Source: Gracilariopsis chorda (taxonomy: Eukaryota; Rhodophyta; Florideophyceae; Gracilariales; Gracilariaceae). From it: a DNA stretch of 64,000 nt. Location of the stretch: assembly GCA_003194525.1 (NCBI GenBank), contig NBIV01000164.1:1-64000 (forward strand). The letters run 5' to 3'. A program made the position numbers and the translations under genes. The notes under the pieces were generated by a model that saw nothing but the letters and a program-made list of their open reading frames with translations, was not told the DNA's origin and searched no databases. Positions 35,776 through 46,679 of the stretch are shown piece by piece. The number at the start of each line of letters is the position of its first letter. Positions within the stretch are counted from its first letter, which is position 1.

Positions 35776-38700
35776 CATTTCCCCTCCCCGGACTATTGAC
35801 GTCCTCGTCAATGATATTGCGGTAATATTCCTGCTTGACGAATATATTCCTGCCATACTCCAGTAACGGTTCCATCTTTGTCAACAAACGATTTCTTGCT
35901 TAACCACTCAGAATCATGATTGGGCGCTCCTTCCATAAGAGTGAGAAACTGAAATTCTTTTCCCCTTTTCTTGTGCTTGAGAATAGCTGCAACTTCATAT
36001 TCTTCTCCTTCTTCTGTTTGTATCGGTTCTGGTCTTGGCTGAACAGATGCAGCTATATCAGTTGTTTGTTTCTTGTGAGGTATCGTATGGCTGACATGGA
36101 CAATAGGATGAATCTTGATATGATCAGGGAGCTCAAGCTTCAAAGCATTCTTTCCAATTAACTTCACGATTTGGAAAGGCCCGAATCTTCTGGCATTTAG
36201 CTTATCAGATTCTTGAGACTTCGCATAGGCATCTTTGAACAATGACCTGTTGAGCCAAACTTTTCCTCCAAAGTCATATTTAGGAACCCGATACTTCATA
36301 GAAGAATAGGCACTTTGACCAGCTTTTGCAATTTTGTAAGAGTACTGTGCATCTTAAAGTGAGGATTTCAGCTTTTCCTTGAATTCTTCCACATTTTGCA
36401 CTGGTATCTCTTTTCCAGAAAGCATGTCAAGCGGAGGCTTCAGGTTCCATCCAAGATCCAATTCAAACGGTGACATTCCAAGATCATCAGTCACTGCAGT
36501 GTTGATTTCAAACTCAGCTGCAGGCAGCAGTTCATACCAGTCATTCTGATGGTAAGAGCAATATCAACGTAGATAGTTTTGAACCATTCTGTTCACGATT
36601 TCAGTCGCTCCATCAGTCTGCGGATGTTTGGTCGTAGACATTTTCAACTTAACTCCACAAAGCTTCATCGGATGATCCCAAAACTTGGATGTGAACTTTG
36701 GATCTCGGTCCGATTTTATGCTATCCGGCATTCCATGGTGCTTAAAAATGTTCGAGAAGAAGGCATTCGCAGTGTCTTCAGCTGTTTCATTGGTAGTGCA
36801 ACTTAAGAAATGAAATCTTCTGGTCAACCGATCAACCCATGTAGTTATCGCATCAAACCCACCTTTTGACTTGGGTAAGCTTACGATAAAGTCTGTACAC
36901 AATGAGCCCCATCTCCTCTCTGGTAACTCTAAAGATTCTGGGTCCGTTAACTTCTTCGGATTTGAGTCCTTAAACTGCTTAAACCTCACGCATCCTTCGA
37001 CATACTTCCAAACATCTCGACTCCAGTGCCTCCAATGGAAATTGCCAAGTCTCGACTGTGTCTTTGCAAACTTAAAATGACTACTTATCTTCGAATCATG
37101 CGCTAGTTGCAACACGTCGGACACAGACTTTCTTGGTATGCAAAGCTTTCCATTGTAGAAGAGTCTTTCACCACCCTTTTTGAACATTGGGAGTATCTTT
37201 TCCAGTTTGCGTCTTTGAATCTGATCGTCTGCCCATTCATCTTTCATGGCTTTCACAACAGGACCAAAGAATTGATCCTCATCGTATGGAGTTATCACTT
37301 CCTCATGTTTGACATATGGCACTTGAACGTCATTACATAATAAGCCACCGTCAAACTTTTCCATAACTTGAGGAGCTCTAGATAGAACATCTCCTAAGAC
37401 GTGTATCTTACGAGGTTTAGGAGTTATAGGGAAGATTACGAAGTTTCCAAGATTTTCAAGCCATCTCGATTCTTTTCTGCTTAGTTTCGGTTTCGTAAAG
37501 AAACTCTTTAGCACTTGGTGGTCTGTAAAGACTTCGAACTCTGTCCCTTCCAAATAACATATGAACCTATTAAGGAATGAGATTAGTCCGAGAAGCTCTC
37601 TGTCATTAGCTGTATACACGGACTCTGGTGGGGATAAATTCTTTGAATAGAAGGCAATAACAAGGTCTCTTCCATTCTCATCAAGTTGTGTCAAAGGTCC
37701 ACCAACAGCGGTCTGTGAAGCATCAATGTGACATATGAACGGCTTGCTCCAATCTGGCGATACCAAAATTGGTGCATTTGCGATTGCTTCTTTTAACTTC
37801 TCAAAGGCTTCATCACATTCTTCATTCCATTTCTCGATAACTTGATCTTTCTTTTTCAGATCTGTCATTGGAGCATTAACTTCTGAAAAATATGGTATGA
37901 AACGTCGAACGAATTGCAGTAGTCCCAGAGAACTTCGAACTTCAAATAAGGATTTTGGCGTTGGCCAAGTCTTCAGTACTTCGACCTTAGATGGGTTAAC
38001 TCTCAGTTCATCCTTTCCGACAAGAAATCCTAGGACGTCCATCTCTGTTTTCATAAACTCACACTTCTCTGGGGACACAAACAACTTGTTTTCTTTCAAT
38101 CGACGCAATACAGTTTCCAAGTGCTTCAAGTGACTTGCTTCATCCTTACTGAAAATCAGGAGATCATCCATATAGACCACCATAAAATCATCAATACAAT
38201 CGTAAAAGAACTGGTTCATCAACGTTTGAAAAGTCGCAGGAGCATTACAAAGCCCCATGGGCATAACAAGATACTCAAATTGCCCATACTTTGTGTTGAA
38301 CGCAGTCTTCTCGATATCTTCTGGCTTCACCCGTATCTGATGGAATCCCGTCTTAAGCTCCAACTTTGAGAAAACTTTTGCTCCTACAAGCCTATCAAAT
38401 ATCTCATCGGATCTTGGGATGGGAGCGTTATTTTTCTTAGTGAGTCGATTAAGTGCTCGATAGTCTACGACTCCTCTTAATTTTCCGTTTTGTTTCACGA
38501 AAAATAACGAAGCTCCATACGGTGATTTGCTTGGTCTTATCTTCCCTGATTTCAGCAACGTCTCCACATATTGCTTTGCTGTTTCTAACTCGACAGGAGA
38601 CAGCTGGAATAACGGAAGGTGTGTAGGCTTCTAGTCTTCTTCAACCTGGATCTTATGATCAGCGGATCTCTTTGGTGGCAATCCAGGCGATAACTCTGTT

Positions 38701-40673
38701 TTGAAAACAGACTCGAATTCTGCAAGCACTCGCTCTAATTTGGTATTCTTTTTGGCAAACGTTTCTCCCTTTGAATGCTTAACCTCTCGGATCTTGACTT
38801 GAAAAAATACAACCTTTTTCATGTTCTTTCCCATCATTCTTCGGAACTTTTTCACACCTAGATTCGTTACCTGAATCTTTTCATCATTCTTCTGAAACGC
38901 TGGAATAACATCGGGTCCAATTTTCACAATCCTTTGTTCATAATCGATTGTTGGATTGTGGGCAACATACCACGGCATTCCCAAAAGAATATCATACCTG
39001 CAATTGGCAACGATCCAATTAGACGTATAAGTATGAGCTCCAAGTCGTAAAGTCCCATTGAGTATGACTTCCGATGCTTCTTCCTTCGTTTTTTTCTGAG
39101 AGTGCTCAACTGTAACGTTTTCATGACATACTTCAAAGATATTTCTGCTTCTATACTTAGCCAGAAACTCTCTGCTTACCACGTTAGTATTACATCCATC
39201 ATCTTTCAATACTTTCACACTGATTCTATTCATGGTACCACTCAGTAAAAGTAAAAGTTCTACGGGTATAGGTCCTTGCGTAGGGATGTTGTCATCCCAA
39301 CTCCTAATCATGGCATTTGACTTTGCACTTGAGATATTTGGCACATCACGGCCCTCTTCTCTTCTCAAGGCCTTCATTTCGTCCTTTAGAGAATTCAATG
39401 CGCTCTTCAAGCGGTTGATCACACTCTCTTCGTGTCCAACCTGAGTGTTTACTATTCCTTTACGTGGACCACTCAGTTTTCCTGAGGACGCGAGTCATTG
39501 TCAGGAGCCCAGCTCGTTTCGGTGTTGTTCCCCTGAACAGTCTTTCTCTTCTGCTGGTTCTTCCCATTCTTGTGTTTCCACGGACGGCATTCAGGCTTAT
39601 GACAAAGAAAACAGGCATTGTTTTTCAAATCTCTCATTTTCTCAGCACTCATTTCTCGCTGACTATTTTGCCTTTGGACATTCCCAATCTCCATGGCAAC
39701 TGGTCCAGTCTGAAAACTTGTATTGAATCCGAAACCGCGGTTACAGAAGAATCCTGCACCATAGAAAGCTCCGTCGACGTCTACGTCTAGCACAGTCTTC
39801 GCTGCTTCTTCAAACATTGTTGGACTGGCTTTGCGAACTTCCAGGAGAATATGAGGCTTCAATCCTTCGGTGAATCTAGCCAACTTCTCTGAATCACTTA
39901 TCCATGGAATGTCGATCACAATGTTTCGAAAATCAGACAAATAGATGGCTACACTGGTTCTCTGCTTTAGCTTATAGAGTCTGTGTCGTGCTCTCACAAT
40001 ACTGTCTTTGGGTACAAACGCGTTCTCAACACAGATTTTAAAGGCTTCCCAAATAGGCGGAACCTTTTCTTCCAATACCAGCGTAAACCACCAGTTTGCA
40101 GCGGTACCCGTCATATATGTTGAGGCGAAGTCGACTGCAGTACGTGTATCTATGTCAACATCTTGCCCAATTTGAACGAGACGAAGATATTTCTCAACGG
40201 AGTGTAACCATGCACGAACAGTCAAAGCATCACGGTGGCCATAAAATGTATCAGGCTTCGGCGGTTCCATGAAAGACATGTTGAACTGTTTTGTTCTTCT
40301 TAAAAATATTCTTCTTCTTGGTATTTCCAGCACCCGTAAGGAAGGTCCTTTGCCCTAAGTATATCCTCTTGGCCGGAAGTGTTTTAAAATTCAATAACTC
40401 TGACAATACTTGACACTAGGCAAGTACTGCTCAGCTGCCTTTTAAGGATATCCCCACCAGTCTACCTACAATCATAGGGTGTGATGTAGTCAATGTAAAC
40501 CTTTACGGTGTCCTTTTCACGAAAACCACAAATCGAAATCAAAACCAAATCTCGAAAAATCACAATAATTCCAGAAAATTCCACTTCAAAAAAATCCACG
40601 TTTATATCGGCGGTTTTCCTCTTCGTTCGGGGCGGCCACAGCGGCGGGAACGGTAGCGATGCTACCAATGATA

Positions 40674-40930
40674 TAAATAGGAGTAGGTAGACGGTACGTT
40701 GAATAAAACGTTTTTTCTTTAGTTGCCCCGATGCCTCTGTTAATCGAGAGCACCACGCCTTTATATAGACTTTAGATTCTCCCCCTTGGAGAACCCTAAA
40801 ACAAAGTTGTAAGTTTTCCAGCACAGCCAGCTGAGTTGGACAGCTTCCAGACAATTCTATTGACGTCGGTGAACTATTTTTCGACGTCACACTAAATGAA
40901 TAAAGTGTAACTTGCAAACAGTTTGTCACA
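40674..40930 (-). repeat. 5' LTR of the older Ty3/gypsy element
   Basis: Partner of 35520-35775. Just inside it, on the plus strand, GGTAGCGATGCTACCA (about 40651-40667) reads like a tRNA 3' end, so its complement is a plausible primer-binding site. Confidence 0.88.
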
Positions 40931-42685
40931 CCAACTGTGGTGGATTCTGATGTCTTTCGCGAATCATCAGAGTCTTCAGTAGTTCTGACAGCATTTTCAT
41001 CGCAGATAAGTTCTTCCAATGACCGAAGCTTGGTGCTGACAGGGCCTAGTTCTCGATTTGGAATGACAGCAAACGCTACCTGAGGTCTGTTTCCTCAAAT
41101 CTTACCGAAACCAATCGCATCTCATAACTAAACTTCACGCACGTGCCTTGCAGGCAATCTTGATGTTTCGTAAAGACTTTAGGGAATAATTGAAGCCGTT
41201 CTGGACGGGGTTGTAGCATCCAAGCGTTGCATAGCCGAAGTAACTCATGCAACTGGATTGATGACACCTTTGTCTGTTCGAATGAAAGCTTTATTCTCAA
41301 AACTAGCTGTTATCTGCTCTTCGAGAATTCCAGAGTCGTTGAATGAATGAACATACTAATACGAACAATGATCTGACTACGGGAGTTCTCGTTGCGAACA
41401 ACCAAGTGCCAGCAGGAGAATCAGCCAAATGGGTGGATGTTACACTGGTGACTGGGCTTTCAAGAGCTGGCAAAAGCACACCAATACTCTCACAACACGA
41501 CATGGGCCAAAGAACTTTGAATAGAATGCAGGCCACTTAATCGTTGTATTCAAGGCCTTTCCCTTCGCAACCAAAACCGGATCGCCAACTTGAAACTTCT
41601 GTATCTTCTTCTCGTCAACAATTTGCCTGCTTCTGAGCACAGAACGCTCCGCCCTGGTGTTAGATGCTGCTAAAGCTTTGATTGCTCTGAATGGGTCCGT
41701 AGAATTCGTTCTTCTAGTAACCATGCCGTCCTCCTCTCGGGCCATGCGCGGCTTCACGCCATAAAGTAGCTCGAAAGGCGAGATTCTACTGGCTAGGTGT
41801 CTGCGACGGTATCCATACAGTACAGAAGAAAGCTCATCGTCCCAACTAGAACGATTTGCAAGCACCATCTTTCCAAGAGACTACTTAAGTGTAGCAACCA
41901 TTTTCTCAGCTCTACCATTCGACATGGGAGCGTAAGCGAGGACTGTCTTCCACTTGATACCATTCTCTTACATGAAAGCTGAAAGTGAGTTAGAAGTGAA
42001 GCAAGTCGCGTTGTCTGACACAATGGTCCTAGGCAGCCCGAAAGGAGAAATGATCATCTTTTCAACAAACTCAATAAACACTTGTGACGTAGATGTTTTT
42101 GTGGAATATAAATAGGCCAGCCAATCAACTGCTCCACACAAACCAGAAGAAAGCTGTGCCCGGACTTGCTTTTTGGGAATGGGCCTGCAAAATCAATCGA
42201 GTATACATCAAAAAGAGAGGACACGGGAGTATGCATGTTGCTGTAGTACTTGGGCAATGGGGCCATTCTCTGACATTCGTCGCAACTCTTGACATATTCC
42301 ACAATTTTTTGGTATATATTGGGCCACCTGAACCTCTCAGTGATCATCTTCCTCGTAGCCTTTACGTCCCAATGTCCGATCTCATCATGAAACGACTTGA
42401 TGATGTTTTGTCTCAGTTTAATGTCCGGAACAACTCGTAGGTGATTCACCATTCTCCTGAAGAGCTTCCTTTCCCAGACAAGGAACCGCTTAGCGTTTCG
42501 TCGGATCGCCTGACGGATGCAGGCATCTTCTTCATCAGAAGGCAACTCAGAAAGGTAGCGAGCAATATTACCATAGTACGGTTCCAGTCCAGAAAAATGT
42601 ACGGCGTCAGAGGCCAGACAAACCAAATCCCCTTCGTCTTCGTGCACTTCAACTTCATTTCCATGACCGACCCTAGATAGATAAA

Positions 42686-43511
42686 TGTGGTGCAACGCCC
42701 CAAAGGGGAGAAACACCGAAAGACGTTCGGGATCTTTCCTCCATGGAGGTGAACCCAGTTGGGTAGAGCCCCTCTAGGGGTGGCACGGCGGAGCCGGTTT
42801 GTAAGACCGAGGCCACCCTTCGCGACTAGCGCAAGAGGATTTAGGACAAGAATTGGTATCCGCGAGAGCGGGAATGCGTCCTCGCCAGAGGTAGGTTTCC
42901 ACGTGAGTGGGGCTGTGTGAGCGGATGCGCACATGAGGGCCGCGGATATCGGGAGGTGCTACCTTAAGAAGGGGAAAAAGGAAGGGCGAGGAGGAGGAAG
43001 AGAAGGCGAAGTGAGTCGCAAGAGCGACGGGGGCGAACGGCGATGCCGGTAACAATATCTCTATACAGGGCGAAAAACCAATGCAATTGGAATAATATGA
43101 CTCCCAGTGATGGGTCCCTTTAGATGTGCAAGGGGGTTAGATGTCCCGTGGTTCACGGCGTTTCCCTCCAAGGAGGAGTAGAGCACGCGCGCAAGCGGTG
43201 ACAACTACAGCCAATTCCCCAGGTTGGGGTCCCTTGTTGGGGAAGGCTTACTGGTGCGACGGCAGTGCGCCGTCGCACTAAGTACTAGCTTCCCAGAAAT
43301 GGGTGTGAAAATAATAAATAAAATCAACTAAAATACTCCACATTTCGTGGCAACATCCACTACTGTGGCCAACCGCCAATTGACCCAAAACCGTGTCACA
43401 CGTGTCCATACCCACCATTGTGGGGCGTAGTTCATATAAACACTACACAACCGATAATATCGGGAAAACGATCAAGTACCAGGAATCCCTCCCTGAGGGC
43501 GTTGCACTTCA
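42686..43511 (-). mobile_element. solo LTR, 826 bp, hairpin-rich, nested in Ty3/gypsy
   Basis: On the minus strand it begins TGAAGTGCAACGCCC (at 43511) and ends GGGGCGTTGCACCACA (at 42686), so the TG..CA ends sit in an 11-bp perfect inverted repeat (GTGCAACGCCC). The flanks ATAAA (42681-42685) and ATAAT (43512-43516) are a 5-bp target duplication with one mismatch. It lies between the RNase H and integrase regions of the host element. It is more GC-rich than its surroundings and carries many short perfect hairpins. The same family occurs at 1-70 and at about 61.4 kb. Confidence 0.85.
43240..43280. repeat. GC-rich hairpin inside the solo LTR
   Basis: GTGCGACGG and CCGTCGCAC are perfect 9-bp inverted copies around the 7-nt centre CAGTGCG. 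This is the strongest of the hairpins in the LTR. Confidence 0.8.
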
Positions 43512-45660
43512 ATAATCGGCAGCACCATTATCCTTGCCCGCGCGGTACTCAATCTGGAACTCGTATGCAGCCAGGAAATTGAGCCAGCGTGCCAAGCGTC
43601 CATGTATATCTCGCATCTGGAATGCATAACGCAGAGCCATGTGATCAGGGATACCTTGAATGGAACGGACGAAAGAAGATACACTCTGATTTTCTTGAGA
43701 GCAAATATGACCGCCAAAGCTTCTCTTTTGCATGCAGAGTAATTTTTCTCTGCTGCAGTCATGGTACGGGTGGCAAACTGCAGGGGGTGAATCTTTCCAT
43801 CCTCTTTCTTCTGAGATAACACTGCGCGAAGGGAAACACTGGAAGCGTCGGTCTTCACAATGAAAGGCTTCTGAAAGTCTGGAAATGATAACAATGGGGG
43901 CTCTGTCAGCTTCTTCCTCAAACTGTGAAAGGCATCAAGCATCTCATCCGTCCATGTTAGCGTCCTGTTCCCAGATGTAGCACTGTGAAGAGCTGAAGAT
44001 GTCTCTGCAAAGGCTCTGATGAATCGGCGATAGTATCCTGCCACTCCAAGAAATGACCTTAGCTCTGTCGTAGTTCTGGGGATTGGGCGTCCTGTATCTT
44101 CTCAATCTTTGAATAGTCTACAGATACCACACTGGAATCAATGACATGTCCAAGAAGAGATATTCTCGAGAGTGCAAAGAAACACTTTGACAACTTAAGC
44201 TTAAGGCCGCGCTTACTAATGCGTTCCAGCACTAACTTCAGATGAACGGTATGATCTTCCAGGCTCTTAGAGAATATAACAACGTCATCAATATACACTC
44301 TCACAAACGGCAGATCTCTGAGAACATGGTCCATCATCCACTGAAAGGTAGAGGGATCATTCTTTAGACCAAAAGGCATGACTTCGAACATGAAAGTCCC
44401 ATACCTGCATACAAAAGTGGTCATGTCTTTGGATTCTTCAGACATTCTCATTTGCCAGTATCCAGAAAACAGATCGAGCGTAGTGAACACGCAAAACCCG
44501 CCAATGTCGTGAAAGATTTCCTCCATTCGAGGCAGTGGCCAGCAATCGGCTTTCATGAACCTAATGAGTTCTCGGTAGTCGACACAGAACCTTGGAGATC
44601 CATATTTCTTAGAGGCTATGGCCACTGGGAACGACCAGGCTGACGAGGAAGGGGTAAGAATACCGGCTTCAAGTAGGAGATCTATTTCCTTTCAAATGAG
44701 GTCATTGTGCTTCGGGGACATTCTTCTTGCCCGGAAATATATTGGAGTATCAACGATGAACTCGAAGGAATGTGAGACGGGGACATTGGCAGGGCGCAGA
44801 TCTGTTAGTGACCGTGCGATTACATCAGCTTCTTTCAGACATGAGCTCATCTCCTTTTGTTCTTTCTCTGGTACATGAGAGAGCTTTGAGAACAATAACT
44901 CATCATGCTTATCCTTAGCAGTGATGTCCAACTCTGGTATCATGCCATTACTTTCGTCTTAAGCCTTGCTTGTCAGAGCGACGACCAGTTCATCATCCTC
45001 CTCGAAATCGCTCTCATCACAAGCAGCGTCGGAGTCAGACGTAAAATCGTCGCTATCCTTGTCACCTTCATCCCCTTCTGATACTTCAACGCGAGCATAA
45101 TCAAACCCAAGGGTCACTTTCTTGCCAGCTATTTTCATCTTAAATTGTTGATTACCAAGGTCTAGGCAGGCCTGAAGCGTCTCAAGTGTGGGACACCCAA
45201 CAATAATATCGAATGGAGGCCCTTCGAATACAAGGAAGTCCAATGGAATTGAAATGCCTCCGAACGAAATGGGCACATCATCAAGTATACCCTTGCATAC
45301 AGCGCTTGTTCCATTAGCAACCGTGATCTTCTTTGATGTAGGGTCGGGCTCTAACGATAACTTCATGCACATCTTATGTAAGCGTGAGCGTTTAGGGAGA
45401 GGGATTCTCATGTTCTACCTGTAGTGGCACACGCGCCTCTTTGTCTCGAGTATCACTCGATTGGAAAACTCATTGTGTTTTGAGAAGTTACTAATGTCAC
45501 TGCCCTCCGAAAGAAGATACCGGTCGGTTTCATTTCCGGGGCACGCAACGCGTGCATCAGCGAACCCTTGCTGGAACATTTTGCTGGTATCTGGTGGCTC
45601 TATAAGACAACATTGAAGCCTGATACCGAACAAAAGACCATATGGTCTTCTGGACAACGC

Positions 45661-46178
45661 TTTAACGCTTTGCAGCCTCCCTTTAAATACTTGCAGTGAC
45701 CCAAAACTGAAGATAAGCTTCGCTGAAGAGCATTTCAGCCCTCATAAAGGTGCATACAGCCTCTCTAGCAATGCGCATGTGGCTCAAAAGTGTAGGGCCC
45801 CCCAGGGCGGGGCTGCCTAGGTCAAAGTGTGACAGATTTATATCCCTAGTGTTCTTGGTGTTAAGTATAGAGGACACAACGCAAAATACACTGTTTTTAG
45901 TTTTTTCCGCTAGTGACCTCTCTGGAGGACACCAAAGCTTCAACAGATGTCTTGAAGTTGCTTCTGAATGGTCCAAAAGCATTCGGAATCTTGAGATTTG
46001 ACATTGGGGCGCCAATTATCACCTGCCAGAGAAACACTGTGATGTTCAAAATCGAGAACACAGATTCGCATTTCAACACCCCACCACATGCAGTTCTTTG
46101 ATAGCAAATTTTCTACATCTGACGACACCCATGTATTTCTGAATCAGCGCTTGTCGCTTCCTTGCTCTCAGGTTCTAT
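45661..46178. other. no recognisable gene
   Basis: Overlapping open stretches on both strands near 45.7-46.1 kb cannot all be real and none resembles a known protein. This is the boundary between the Ty3/gypsy remnant and the piggyBac-like element. Confidence 0.3.
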
Positions 46179-46586
46179 GTGAGCATCATGCAAGAAGCTA
46201 TGGAAAATGCTACATCCATTCCACTGCGGGCAAATATCGACATACACCAAAGCAACAGCACCAATAATGACGTTTCTAACGTCACCCATGGAGCACGATT
46301 TTTTTCTGTACCACCAAGAAAGCAAATTGCTCAGAATGAAAGGCAGCGAACAACACGCTCGCGAAGAGACCGTGGTCGTGGGCGCCGAGACCGAGGCAAA
46401 GCACGTGGTCGTTTGCAATCACGAGAGTCTTTGAATCTAATCAAGTTCAAAAGCAGCCAGTTTCCAACAGCTGGATGGAAGATATGCAAATCGCTTGCTT
46501 CAACGCTGGTATTAGGGAAAAAATTCCTTGAGAAGATGATAGACGATCGGACACGGCACTTTTGCATGGCAGCTGTAGATCCGTAA
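46179..46586 (+). pseudogene. Arg/Gly-rich stretch, possible N-terminus of the piggyBac-like protein
   Basis: An open stretch (first ATG at 46188) contains an Arg/Asp/Gly-rich run (RRDRGRGRRDRGKARGR) and ends at a TAA at 46584-46586. It is in the same frame as the transposase core that begins near 46680, about 95 bp downstream. It may be the disordered, basic N-terminus typical of piggyBac proteins, or an unrelated protein. Confidence 0.4.
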
Positions 46587-46679
46587 AAGCCACAGTTCAA
46601 GGCAAAAAGCTTGGCGCTGACAAGAGCAGGGTTTATTGTTCTTCTCGTACACAACGTACTTTAATAAGCCACAGAATGG

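Larger units (their letters stand above)
35520..40930 (-). mobile_element. Ty3/gypsy chromovirus, older, largely complete
   Basis: A 5,411-bp minus-strand element has LTRs of about 257 bp (40674-40930 and 35520-35775) that differ at about 20 positions, so it is clearly older than the element at 27413. Gag lies near 40.3-39.5 kb and ends with a Cys-rich knuckle (CFLCHKPECRPWKH). A retropepsin-like part with Asp-Asp-Gly is near 39.2 kb. Pol runs from 38.57 kb down, with RT (VVYMDDLLIF), RNase H (HIDASQTAVGG), an HHCC-like region and an integrase core. A chromodomain-like end is near 35.9-36.0 kb. A purine-rich tract (GGGGAGGGGAAATG) precedes the 3' LTR. There are a few breaks. A target duplication was not found. 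Confidence 0.9.
40931..45660 (-). mobile_element. Ty3/gypsy element, broken, host of a nested LTR
   Basis: Minus-strand order is clear. A gag/protease part is near 45.6-45.0 kb, with an aspartic-protease-like domain followed by an acidic linker. Reverse transcriptase is at about 44.63-44.06 kb (FCVDYRELI, TTLDLFSGYWQM, VYIDDVVIFS). RNase H is at about 44.0-43.5 kb (IVKTDASSVS). A nested solo LTR interrupts it at 42686-43511. Integrase with HHCC and core (YSIDFAGPFPKSKSGHSFLL) is at about 42.65-41.9 kb, and the integrase C-terminal domain is near 41.85-41.45 kb. Its own LTRs are not seen, and the older chromovirus occupies its 3' side. Several breaks; old. Confidence 0.88.

Noticed and set aside
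40462-41019. 185-codon minus-strand gene across 40930
   Set aside because: It is a chance read-through from the end of one Ty3/gypsy remnant into the LTR of another.
42686-43511. DNA transposon bounded by 11-bp inverted repeats
   Set aside because: TG..CA ends, a 5-bp near-perfect target duplication and a relative next to a primer-binding site and gag at 61.4 kb favour an LTR.
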